Assembly: GCA_014084085.1 (NCBI GenBank) | Contig: NPFB01000078.1 | Coordinates: 40,343-104,342 of the forward strand | Source: Hondaea fermentalgiana | Lineage: Eukaryota; Sar; Bigyra; Thraustochytrida; Thraustochytriidae | Direction: 5' to 3' | DNA: 64,000 nt | Shown: one piece after another, positions 20,381 through 29,242 of the stretch | Position numbering within the stretch: the stretch's first letter is position 1 | Layout: each line of letters opens with the position of its first letter | The notes under the pieces: model-generated | What the model saw: the letters and a program-made list of their open reading frames with translations, nothing else | The model's database searches: none | What the model was told of the DNA's origin: nothing | Program-made: the position numbers and the translations under genes

Positions 20381-22495
20381 ATGGGAAACGCGATTGCAGC
20401 ATGCGGAAGTGAAGAACCTTTTTTCGGCAGCGAAGATCAAGGAAGCGAGACGGGCGAAGACAAGGTCAATGACGGTATTTTCGAGGAAGAGGACGCGAGC
20501 AATCTCTTAAGTGACCATGACGATAAGCGTGATGGTGCCGACGAAAATGTACGAGCCGCGCGCACGAGTTTGCTTGGACCGCGCCCAGGATCAGCCCCGC
20601 AAGTCGACGCAGATTCAAATTTGGTGCCGCCGTCCTCATTTTCAACGCCTTCATCCCCTGTGCCGCTCTCTTCGAGACCGCGAATGAGATCGCGTTCGCT
20701 GGGATCCGCGAGGGTACAAAGCGGGCGGCCCGCAACGGAGAAGATCAGTCGAGGCGGCAGCTCAGGATGTCCTTTGCCGCACAGCGCAATCTGGACGTTC
20801 CAACATGAATTTTACGCCTCGCAAGGGATCGAAAGCTGGCAGCGCGGCGTTGTGCCGAGTTTTGCGTCTACAAATGTGCGATTAGCGCACGGGTACGCGC
20901 GGTCCATTTTCGAGTTTGTCCGCGCAAGAAATCGTGCGAGAAGCCATCCATTGACCAGGGCGTATGTACTCGAATTTGGCGCTGGCGCGGGTAAATTTGG
21001 CTTTCACGTTGCCTCACGTCTTTTGCAGCTGGAACAAGAGTCCTTGCGTGGTGGAGACAAGCCCACGCGGATTGTTTACGTGCTCACCGAGGTGCACGAG
21101 GTTAGTGTGAGGTTCTGGAAGTCTCACAGTGCACTCCAAGCGCTCTTTGACGAAGGCGTTCTGGATCTCGCAGTTGTGGATGCAGCACATGTAGATGGGT
21201 GCGATCCCATCGTCCTTGAGATGTCCGGCTTGACGATCACCGCGGGGCAAACTGAGGCGCCTGTCATCGGCGTCTGTAATTATTTGTTCGACTCCCTGGA
21301 GCAAGATGCCTTTCAAGTTCGCCGTGGCGTACTGTATCGCGCCCAGGTTGAGATTGTTGGAGGCCTCGGGAAGCCTTTACACGTGCGACGGAGCTTGGAC
21401 AACTCAACAATGCGGAACCCTGCGCCTAGTTCGCCGGGCCGTTCTCCTCCTCGTGGCGGCGACAATGACGGCGAAGCGTGTCAATGGAGCGGTGGGTCTC
21501 TTCAGTTCCGACCCCAGCTATCGTGGACATATGATCTCTGTGATGCGGCCGAAGACGCTTTGTTGGCTCGTGAGCTTCTTCCTCGGGGATCCGCGGTCGA
21601 GCGCGAGGTACTCGTACAGCAGCTCCGCCGATACCAGGCTGAGGAGGACGAGCTTTCAGTGCTCATTCCGTTGGGCGCAATTCGCGTTGTGCGCAATCTC
21701 GTGCGCCTTTGCCATGATCCAGCAGATGTCATGATACTCGTGGCAGACAAGGGTTTCCACGAAGTGGAGGAATTCGCGAAGATCGAAGACCCACAGATGG
21801 TAATGCATGGTGGCGTCTCGTTCATGATGAACTTTCACTTTTTCAGCCGCTTTTGCGAGAGGGTGTATCGTGGTGCACACGTGAGACGGACCTCGTACAT
21901 GGATGGCTTCAAAGCCATGGCGGTCATGTTCAAGTACGATCACTCCCTCCGGAGGTGCGACGCGGCACTTGATCAGCTTTTACATGGATTTGACCCGGGG
22001 CAAATTGCCACGCTGCATGCTTGGAGCACGACGCGTGAACGAGTGAAAAGTCTCGACGAGGGCCTCGCGCTTCTGCGCACGGCTGACTATGATCAAGGCT
22101 CATTTCTCGAGGTCAAGCACGTTTTTGACAGTGTACTTTGCGGTCCCGAGCTAGAGTACGATGTGAGCATTGACCTTGCCACGCTCATGAGCGCGTACTA
22201 TCCTTTGCAGACTTTTAAGGATGTAGCCTTTGAGACCGGCCGCGTGTACATGAACTTGGGAGACTATGCTTCAGCGTCTGCGCTGTTTCAACGAAGTTTA
22301 GTCGACTGTGGCGGGCATCCTGTAACCTGGCTGAACTTAGGTGTCTGCCTTGCACATTGCGCGAAGCCGGAGGAAGCGCGTGCTGCATTTGAGGCCTCCT
22401 TGGCTCTGGACCCCGGCATGGAACGAACACGCATTTGCTTGAATCAACTTCAAGTTGGTGCCAAGGTTGAACAGGAGCAAGCCGTGAACATGTAA
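20381..22495 (+). CDS. SAM-dependent methyltransferase with C-terminal TPR repeats
   Basis: A 704-residue protein. The N-terminus MGNAIAACGS fits the N-myristoylation consensus (Gly2, small residue at 6) and has a Cys at 8 that could be palmitoylated, so membrane anchoring is likely. Residues 20-125 are acidic and Ser/Pro-rich. A class I SAM-binding fold begins with VLEFGAGAGKFG near 195 (motif I), followed by YVLTEVHE and later by NYLFDSLEQDAF near 302, a layout I associate with MidA-like (NDUFAF7-related) methyltransferases. Residues 612-690 contain at least two tetratricopeptide repeats (GRVYMNLGDYASASALFQRS and LNLGVCLAHCAKPEEARAAF). The TPR part may recruit the substrate. The substrate is unknown. 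The start is the first ATG, supported by the myristoylation signal. Confidence 0.75.
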   Translation: MGNAIAACGSEEPFFGSEDQGSETGEDKVNDGIFEEEDASNLLSDHDDKRDGADENVRAARTSLLGPRPGSAPQVDADSNLVPPSSFSTPSSPVPLSSRPRMRSRSLGSARVQSGRPATEKISRGGSSGCPLPHSAIWTFQHEFYASQGIESWQRGVVPSFASTNVRLAHGYARSIFEFVRARNRARSHPLTRAYVLEFGAGAGKFGFHVASRLLQLEQESLRGGDKPTRIVYVLTEVHEVSVRFWKSHSALQALFDEGVLDLAVVDAAHVDGCDPIVLEMSGLTITAGQTEAPVIGVCNYLFDSLEQDAFQVRRGVLYRAQVEIVGGLGKPLHVRRSLDNSTMRNPAPSSPGRSPPRGGDNDGEACQWSGGSLQFRPQLSWTYDLCDAAEDALLARELLPRGSAVEREVLVQQLRRYQAEEDELSVLIPLGAIRVVRNLVRLCHDPADVMILVADKGFHEVEEFAKIEDPQMVMHGGVSFMMNFHFFSRFCERVYRGAHVRRTSYMDGFKAMAVMFKYDHSLRRCDAALDQLLHGFDPGQIATLHAWSTTRERVKSLDEGLALLRTADYDQGSFLEVKHVFDSVLCGPELEYDVSIDLATLMSAYYPLQTFKDVAFETGRVYMNLGDYASASALFQRSLVDCGGHPVTWLNLGVCLAHCAKPEEARAAFEASLALDPGMERTRICLNQLQVGAKVEQEQAVNM

Positions 22496-22977
22496 AAAAT
22501 CAAATCAATCAAAACAAAAAGGGGAAGAAAAAAAGGAAATGTGACCAGTGACAAGGAAGATATGGGCTAAAGAATCAGTCAATAGTCGATAAACTAGGGC
22601 ACGGATTATCCTTTTGTTGTATGACAGGGAAAGGGCTTGGTTTTGGCTGAGTTTGAGACAGGTAATCAAGGAGGTTCTCATTGGGACTCTAGCAGAAAGA
22701 AAGCAAAAGCAATGGTTTTTTCTTTTTCCTTTTCAACCTAGACAGACGAACAGACCAGAGCGAAAAACCCAATTATTAGCTACGCGCGCGGTGTAGGGCC
22801 CAGTGCAGGATCATAGGGGATGTTCATTTTTCTTGCACAAAAGACGCAATCTTTTTCGTTTTTCCTTTGCTTGCGCGCCTCTTGCGGAAAACATCACGCG
22901 GAGCTACAACTCGGCTCGAAAGAAAGAGGGGCAGAAAGAGAGTGGGGAGAGGGATCCGCACCAGATTATTCTTTATC
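22496..22977. other. Convergent intergenic region
   Basis: AT-richer spacer with A-rich runs, holding the 3' UTRs of two converging genes. No gene or structured element recognised. Confidence 0.45.
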
Positions 22978-23637
22978 TCACAATGAAGACGGCGCCTGGG
23001 CATCTCCTGAAGCGGCGGCGGTTTCGGCAGTGACGGCCACTGGCGCCACGGCCGGTTCGGGCGACGGTGCAACCGCGTCCGTTGTCGTGGGGGGAGGCCC
23101 GGTTGAATCAGACATTTCTGCGTCGCCATCGTCCGCGGGAGCGTCGCTCATGTGGTTGGCCTCGGTGGCCATCGATGCACTCGATGCCTGGCCTTCTGCC
23201 TCCATGGGCTCGGGCGTGGTCGAAAACGCTCCAGCGCCAGCGTTGACCGTGGATGCGACCTCGAGAACGCTACTCACAGAAAGAAGCTTTTCAAGGCCAA
23301 ACATGAGCTTGGACACGTTCTTGTAGAACATTTGCGGCTGCAGGATAAGCTCGCACAAGCGTTGAAGCGTAAAGGGCGCACCTTCAAAGAGATCGATGGC
23401 AGAAAGAAGCCGCTGTTTTTGCGCATCATAGGCGGGCTGGTCCTGCTCCACGGGGTCTGTATTAGGGTGTTCCTTGCGAAAATTGTCCAGCGCCTGCTCT
23501 GTGGCCACGTGTACGAGCGGCTTGAGCAGCGCCCACTCGTACTTCGGGACTCCTGTCGTCCTCATGTCTTCGAGCACGCCCCGAAGCTTATCGGTGACTT
23601 GGCCGGTCGAGGCCACATTGCGCAGCTCGCTCTCCAT
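22978..23637 (-). CDS. PPP4R2: Protein phosphatase 4 regulatory subunit 2 (PPP4R2) homologue
   Basis: A 219-residue protein of the PPP4R2 family, a regulatory subunit of the protein phosphatase 4 complex that acts in DNA-damage signalling and splicing. The family core is recognisable: YEWALLKPLV near residue 38, then ALDNFRKE, and the hallmark GAPFTLQRLCELILQP near 88, matching the IPFTIQRLCELL segment of animal PPP4R2. The C-terminal 80 residues are Ala/Pro/acidic low complexity, also as in the family. The start is the ATG at 23637, where homology-like sequence begins. The frame stays open upstream to another ATG at 23937, but those 100 residues are Arg/Ser-rich with no family resemblance. 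Confidence 0.8.
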   Translation of the reverse strand: MESELRNVASTGQVTDKLRGVLEDMRTTGVPKYEWALLKPLVHVATEQALDNFRKEHPNTDPVEQDQPAYDAQKQRLLSAIDLFEGAPFTLQRLCELILQPQMFYKNVSKLMFGLEKLLSVSSVLEVASTVNAGAGAFSTTPEPMEAEGQASSASMATEANHMSDAPADDGDAEMSDSTGPPPTTTDAVAPSPEPAVAPVAVTAETAAASGDAQAPSSL

Positions 23638-24188
23638 CGTGGGTGGTCCGCCTGCGCGGCGAGGTCTCCGCCGCCCGCTCGCGAGCGTCCGCGCCCCGTT
23701 CCTGTCGCGACTGAGCGTAATTGCCCGACTTGGCGAGCTTCTTCTACTTTGCTCGATCATCGCGACGAGCGCGCAAGCACGCAAGAACGAATACCGGGCT
23801 ATCGGCTTTTGAGCCACTTCTTCCGCATCGATCCATGCAGCAAGCGGGGAAGCAAAATTGAGCGGAAAGGACCTTTGATGACAGACAATCGGGCCTCTGT
23901 CTCCCTTCTTTCCATCTTCCCCCACGGATGCCCACATTTCTTGTTGTTGTTGCAGTCATTGCTTATTTTTCTCAGGATCATTCATGCATGTCGAACTGAT
24001 GATCGCGGCAAGCACACCAATCCAGAAGTAAAAAAAAACTCTTGTTCATGATGTCGTAGGTTCTATTACGATTCCAAGACACGATGCGATCGTTCGCCAT
24101 CGGAGATACCATTCGTTCATTACTAGCTGTTGTGTCTTCATTAAGTACTTTTTTATCAGCCAGCAGACAGAGCCGACATCGTATGTGT
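23638..24188. other. Intergenic region
   Basis: Spacer of 551 bases between two minus-strand genes. It holds the 5' leader of the PPP4R2 homologue and the 3' UTR of the upstream gene. The reading frame of PPP4R2 is open through its first 300 bases, so an extended N-terminus is possible. Confidence 0.4.
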
Positions 24189-26900
24189 CTAATAATGTGG
24201 AAAATTGTGCGTGAGTCCACTGGGCGTGTCCATCGGGTACGAGTCGACAATATCGGGCCAGATGTTAAGCGCCCATGTATCCTCGCCATTGTAATCGGCA
24301 TGAAAGGTGTCCACAGATATCGCAAAGAGCTTTTTGTCCTCAATGGCCCGGTGCGCCAGAGCACAAGCTAGAGCGGCCGTAGGACAGTTGGGCGCAAGTA
24401 CAACATCGACGCCTTCGAGATCCTCCGCTTGGACATCGGTCCGTACGCGGATTGCAAATTGCGCAAGAAACTCGTTGGCGGCCTCCTCAATGTCCTCATC
24501 GGCGCGAGCTTCTAAAGCTGGGGCGTCAAGCAGCACAGACGCAAACGAATCCGCCGATTCCTCTGTATCGGGCGCAATAAAGGAAAACGCTGCATCTAAA
24601 ATCCGCTCCGAAGGCCCACGTGCCAAGGGTTTGGGGTTGTGTACAAGAACATGGTAAAATGGACCAACGAGTGCGAGCAGGTGCCAGACAGAAGATGAAA
24701 CATCGAGCACGATGAGCGGACTGCCAGCATCGTTTGTCTCAGGAAGACGGCGCACAAGGGCGGCCACGGGGTCCTCTTCATCCGGATCCTCCCCAGCGGG
24801 AGCCTCGTCAAAAATAACTGCAGGAACCGCTGTCTGCTCCTCGCCTTGTTGATCATCCTCCACAGAGGCGCGCTTCTTCTTGTTTGTCTTGCCCTGAGCC
24901 ATTGCTGAATGCGCCTCATCCTTGGCACCATTGCTTTCTTGGTCAAGGTCATGCTCGCTCAACGTTTCGTCAAGCGAAGCAACCTTGTACACGGGTGTCG
25001 GGGAATTATCGCGAGGATCGCGGCGATCAGAGGGCTTGCCTCGGCGCCCTCGCCGGCGCGGTAATGCATGCTCGCTCTCCGGCTCTTCATTGCCCTCGAT
25101 CCAAGCCACCAGCTTGTCAATGTCACCTTCCGGAGAAGGCCCGCGGAGACGAGCTTCAACGACGTCTTCGAGGTCGTCGTTGAGATTTTCGGCGCGGTCC
25201 CAGAGCGCATCTTGTTGAGCTTGCTTGTGGAGCTCGCGTTGTCGGGCCTCTGCATCTTTCGTGTGCGATATATAGGGTAGGCGACCAAACTGAAGCTCCC
25301 ATTTGCGCAAAAGCGCCTTGTGCACGCGCCCGACATGCTTCATGTCGGGGAGACAGAGTACGCTGCGCTGAAGCACCATTGCAAGGATCATGTCCACCAC
25401 GCTGAGTTCTTTCTCAGCGCGTTCCTTCTCGGGCCCCGTTTTGTGTTGCTGGTTTTGCTGCTGAGCTTCGAGCGATTCCAAAGCAGCCTGCTCCTCGCGT
25501 GCATCAGCTAGATGTTTTTGCACAGCCTGCAATTGCATGGCACACGAGGCTGTGACATCGCCAATGTCATCGGTGCTGGCCCAGAGCTCCTCGAGCTCGG
25601 ACGCCATGGCAGTCAGGCTTTCGATGCGCTCAGACACTTCCTCGCGCTCCAAGCGCGCAAGCTCCTCGCGTTCGGCAATGACATCAATTTCCTCGAGCAT
25701 GGATCTTTTCCACACGAGCGAGCGCGAGCAGTCCCGCACGCGCTCTTTGAGTAGACGCGCAGCGTCGGCACGATCTCCTGCAGAGGCACGCCGAGCAATT
25801 TCACGCCAGAGATCTTGCGTCGTTCTCGTTTCAAAAAGATCTGCAACGTGCACGACTTCGGGATAGTTTACTGCGGCGTAACGCTTTCCGGCGTTGAGCG
25901 TCTCCAGACGGGCTACATCGTCTTGAACGCAGAGCTCGGTCGAATGGTGAAAGGCGCCTACCTCGAACATGGCCTCACACAGTTGATCAATCTGGTCCTC
26001 CGCTTTGAGCAGCTCTTCAAAGATTTCGTGACGCGCCGTTTCGACAGACTTTCCGTCTTGTGTCCAAGGCGTTACGTCGACAAGAATCACAGGCCAATCA
26101 TCCGCGTCCCGAGACGTGGGCTCCCCAGGCGATTCGTCCGCCGTGTCGGCGCCCCCACCTTCGCTAAGCGCAAGCTTTGGTCGATCGGGTACAGCAGCAT
26201 CGAGGTCAAAGTCTTCCCAGGATGCTGCTGCTGCTGCTGGTGGTGGTTTTGCTGTTGCTGCAGCTGCAGAAAGCTTTTCCTGATGATTGACAGACAATGA
26301 ACTTGTCTCATCTTCTTTTGAAAGCTCTTCGTTTTGGTCTTGTTCCTCCTGATGCTTTTTGTTTTGTTGCTGGTGCGGCGGTGAAAGCTGCGTGGTTTTT
26401 TCGCTTGACTTCGCAGCGCTCACAAGCTTGGAAAGCGCGCCTAATTTACCAACCTTCGAAGACAACGAAGTGCTTGCTTGGCGCGACCCTGCCAAAGGGG
26501 TCATGCGCAACAGCTCTGGGCGGACCCTTCCTGCCGGGAAGAGCGACCCGTTCGGGAGGAAGAGCAAACGCTGGTCCTCATCTTGAGGACTTGCCTCCTT
26601 CTTCTCACCCTCGGAACTTTCTCCTTTGACCGGAGCCTTGCCAGCTTTGGCGGTCGACTCCTCCGCATCGCTCTCGTCTCCATCCTCAAAGTCCTCTTCG
26701 GCGGCCTCGTAGCCCTCGTCGACGCCGTCGAGACCGGGAAAGCGCTGGTCCGCAGGCACTGGCTGTGCGAGCCTCCGAATTTGCTCTTCCGGCAGTCGCA
26801 CGCGCAGCTCGAGCTCCTGGTCGCTTTCGCCACGCGGCTCCGCGCGAAGGACCCCGCCCGCGTCCCCGCCGGCTGCGCGCGCTGCCGCTGCGCTCTCCAT
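24189..26900 (-). CDS. Large acidic coiled-coil protein, unknown function
   Basis: A 903-residue protein I do not recognise. The first 270 residues are acidic, with Glu/Asp, Gln/Lys and Ala/Pro tracts, and are probably disordered. Residues about 270-340 form a globular-looking block (VILVDVTPWTQDG). Residues about 390-510 are strongly Glu/Leu/Arg-rich heptad-like sequence, predicted coiled coil. After a second disordered, basic and acidic stretch (610-730), the last 170 residues form another ordered block with hydrophobic strands (SPLIVLDVSSSVWHLLALVG and later VDVVLAPNCPTAALACALA). There are no signal peptide or membrane segments. The ATG at 26900 is the first in frame, with a CACT repeat in the leader. 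Confidence 0.7.
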   Translation of the reverse strand: MESAAAARAAGGDAGGVLRAEPRGESDQELELRVRLPEEQIRRLAQPVPADQRFPGLDGVDEGYEAAEEDFEDGDESDAEESTAKAGKAPVKGESSEGEKKEASPQDEDQRLLFLPNGSLFPAGRVRPELLRMTPLAGSRQASTSLSSKVGKLGALSKLVSAAKSSEKTTQLSPPHQQQNKKHQEEQDQNEELSKEDETSSLSVNHQEKLSAAAATAKPPPAAAAASWEDFDLDAAVPDRPKLALSEGGGADTADESPGEPTSRDADDWPVILVDVTPWTQDGKSVETARHEIFEELLKAEDQIDQLCEAMFEVGAFHHSTELCVQDDVARLETLNAGKRYAAVNYPEVVHVADLFETRTTQDLWREIARRASAGDRADAARLLKERVRDCSRSLVWKRSMLEEIDVIAEREELARLEREEVSERIESLTAMASELEELWASTDDIGDVTASCAMQLQAVQKHLADAREEQAALESLEAQQQNQQHKTGPEKERAEKELSVVDMILAMVLQRSVLCLPDMKHVGRVHKALLRKWELQFGRLPYISHTKDAEARQRELHKQAQQDALWDRAENLNDDLEDVVEARLRGPSPEGDIDKLVAWIEGNEEPESEHALPRRRGRRGKPSDRRDPRDNSPTPVYKVASLDETLSEHDLDQESNGAKDEAHSAMAQGKTNKKKRASVEDDQQGEEQTAVPAVIFDEAPAGEDPDEEDPVAALVRRLPETNDAGSPLIVLDVSSSVWHLLALVGPFYHVLVHNPKPLARGPSERILDAAFSFIAPDTEESADSFASVLLDAPALEARADEDIEEAANEFLAQFAIRVRTDVQAEDLEGVDVVLAPNCPTAALACALAHRAIEDKKLFAISVDTFHADYNGEDTWALNIWPDIVDSYPMDTPSGLTHNFPHY

Positions 26901-27251
26901 CGTGCCCCGCGCGCCCGAATGAGTTCTGGCAGAGGTTGGTGGTTCTCACTCACTCATCATCCTTCAATGGCACTCACTCACCCACTCACTCGCCCACTCA
27001 CTCATGTAGAAGGCTGGCGAGAAAGGAGAACGTGGACCACCGCCCTCGTGCCGTCTGGCTTTCAGGGCGAAGATCAAGGACCAAGAAGACAAGGAGGAGA
27101 GGAAGGGACTTGAAGGTGGCGGAAGGGCAAGCTGCAAACATTGAATTATTCACGAGGGAAATGAATCTCGCTTGAGATCGCTTTGTGTAGAGGCCAGGCT
27201 ACGTTGTTTGCCGGCTTGAGCTGAGCTTAGCTGAGCTTAGCATAGCTTAGC
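26901..27251. other. Intergenic region with CACT and AGCTTAG repeats
   Basis: Spacer of 351 bases. Positions about 26946-27004 hold CACT-type tetranucleotide repeats upstream of the coiled-coil protein gene. Positions about 27216-27255 hold an imperfect GAGCTTAGCT array at the 3' end of the GST gene. Confidence 0.6.
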
Positions 27252-27255
27252 TTAG
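27216..27255. repeat. AGCTTAG imperfect tandem repeat overlapping the GST stop codon
   Basis: Five or so imperfect copies of (T)GAGCTTAGC. The TAA stop of the glutathione transferase gene (27252-27254) lies at the edge of the array. Confidence 0.8.
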
Positions 27256-27932
27256 AGGCCGCTCATGATGTTGAGCTTACCCCCACGCGCCTCGGCGGCC
27301 TTGTATGAGTCGAGATTCTTGATACGGTCCATGTAAGAGGCAATGTTGGGCCAGCGCGAGCTGTCGTTCTGGCCCCGTCGCAAGAAGAGTGCCTCGAGAG
27401 GAAAGGACATGTTCACGTCGGCACCGGTGATCTCGTTGCCCGCAAACCACTTGTTCGCGCCAAGGTGCGCCTCAATCATCTCGAGGTTCGTGTCAAGCTG
27501 AGGCCCAATGTAGGACGAGACCACCTTGTCGCAGACAGGCTTGAGGATAGGGCGCAAGAACCAGGGTGCCTGGTTCGGTACGGCCGAAAATACGAGCGTC
27601 ATAACCAAAGGCGGCATGAGCGTGCCCTCGGCATAGTGCATCCAATAGTGAAACTGGAGTCGCTCCGGCGTCCCAATGGAGGGCATGAGCTTGTTCTCGC
27701 GCTCGCAAAGGTGCATGATGATGGCGCCGGACTCAGCAATAGTAAGGTCTCCATCCTGGACCACTGGCGCCTTGCCAAGCGGGTGTACCTTTTTCAGTTC
27801 CGGGGGCGCCAGCCCGGTCTGAGAGTTGCGCTTGTAGTCCTTGATCTCGTACGGCAGCTGGAGCAGCTCGAGCAACCAGACGATGCGGTGCGACCGCGAC
27901 ATGTCCAAGTGGTGTACCGTAATGGGTGCCAT
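27252..27932 (-). CDS. Glutathione S-transferase
   Basis: A 226-residue cytosolic-type glutathione transferase, the usual length, which conjugates glutathione to electrophiles. The N-terminal thioredoxin-like domain carries the cis-Pro motif HPLGKAPVV (residues 50-58) and the glutathione-binding ESGA (67-70). The likely catalytic residue is a Ser in MSRSHR (11-16), as in GSTs where Ser replaces Tyr. The C-terminal helical domain runs from about 88 and contains the conserved N-capping region ITGADVNMSFPLEA, as in fungal GTT1-like enzymes. No signal peptide. Start at the first ATG. The class is inferred from motif layout only. Confidence 0.9.
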   Translation of the reverse strand: MAPITVHHLDMSRSHRIVWLLELLQLPYEIKDYKRNSQTGLAPPELKKVHPLGKAPVVQDGDLTIAESGAIIMHLCERENKLMPSIGTPERLQFHYWMHYAEGTLMPPLVMTLVFSAVPNQAPWFLRPILKPVCDKVVSSYIGPQLDTNLEMIEAHLGANKWFAGNEITGADVNMSFPLEALFLRRGQNDSSRWPNIASYMDRIKNLDSYKAAEARGGKLNIMSGL

Positions 27933-29242
27933 CTTCTGTATTCCTTTAGTCTCCTCCTCTTTTCGGCCGAGGCCTGCTGTCTCGAGCTGCTACTTTCGCC
28001 TCGGCTCGTGCTCGTGCTCGTGCTCGTGTACGTGCCCGTGCCCGCGCGGTGTTGCCGTGGACTGCTCTGCTCTGACCTCCTGGCTGCGCGTCTGCACGAT
28101 CGCCGTCTGCCTGATTGTCGCAAGCCATGCTTACAAATCTTTCTCAACAACTTTCTTCTTCTTTCCTCGCCCCGGGTCTGGTCTGCTTGGAGTCTGGTCT
28201 GCTTGGTCACTTGGACTGCGGATCCGATTCGGAACACGGACGGAACCCGCTGCGGCCTGCTCATTCTGCGCGCTTCTTGAGGTTGTGATACAGAGGACTG
28301 GGCCAAAACAGACGTCAAAGGACGAGAGAATCCGAGCATCATACGCATGGAGCTCGAGACAACAGAAGAATCCGAGCTGGTTTGTGTGCACAAGAGCGAC
28401 CTGAAACGAGTTCGCTCCATGACCTTTGATTCCGGTTCCATCGAATCGGCTGCGAGTACTTTGCTCGCGATACGGAATCTTTACCATCTCAGCGCCGCCT
28501 TGACTTGGTATCATCAACAATCCGTGCGACGATTTCTTCGTGAGATTGTTGGGCCATGTCCTTGTAAGATCGTTGTCTTTGTCGCCAATTACACTTGCAT
28601 GAACGTGCTGGACAAGTATCTAGACAGAAAGCAAAGAACCCTTACTCACTGTCAATCTTCTCCAAAGCAACAGACGTATGAAGCTGTCACGTAGTACTAC
28701 CAGGATATGCAAACAATTTGCAAATTTTGCGAACTTTGTTCTCGTATGAGAGGCGACCTCTACGAGCTTGATCTGCAGAGCTGCAACGAATCCAAAACGA
28801 ACGCAAGAGAAGGTTTGATCCGTGTTTGGCTTCCGAGGGAGAAAGTAGATGTTTTGTTGGTGGGTTGGTAAATGGTGAAAGAGCAATTCCGTCTCAGTCA
28901 GAAGCGCAAGACAAAGTCCTCGGTACGCGGTCTCATTGGCTCGTGAGTGCTCTTGTCCATGAAAGTAGCCGCCGTCGCGGGCACCCGAGATTATGTCCGC
29001 CACATGCCAGACACAGGCGCTCTCATTTCGCTCTCAAGTTTCGCTGGCTCGCATTTTCTCTCGCCCTTCACGTTTCGCTCTCAAATCGATGATTTAAGAG
29101 AGCGCGCCAAGGCATGCATTCTGCATGAGCAGAGACCCCGCTTGCAACGTGGTTGCCAGTCTTGGCAAAACCGTATTGGCAGGCAGGCAGGCAGGCAGGC
29201 AGGCAGGCAAGGCACTCGTGAAGGCAAGGACGCCCCGCGATC
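27933..29242. other. Divergent intergenic region
   Basis: A 1.3-kb spacer between divergent genes. One plus-strand frame with an ATG (28347-28694, 115 codons) has no recognisable domain and I do not call it. A perfect GGCA array lies at 29178-29209. The rest should contain two promoters. Confidence 0.45.
29178..29209. repeat. GGCA x8 microsatellite in a 5' leader
   Basis: Eight perfect copies of GGCA ending 33 bases before the ATG of the next gene. Confidence 0.95.

Noticed and set aside
23638..23937. A 100-residue N-terminal extension of the PPP4R2 homologue
   Set aside because: There is an in-frame ATG at 23937, but the added sequence is Arg/Ser-rich without family resemblance. Kept as a possibility only.
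28347..28694. A 115-codon plus-strand frame with ATG between the GST gene and the 808-residue protein gene
   Set aside because: No domain, no signal peptide and no sign of conservation from sequence alone. It could be real, but I cannot support it.
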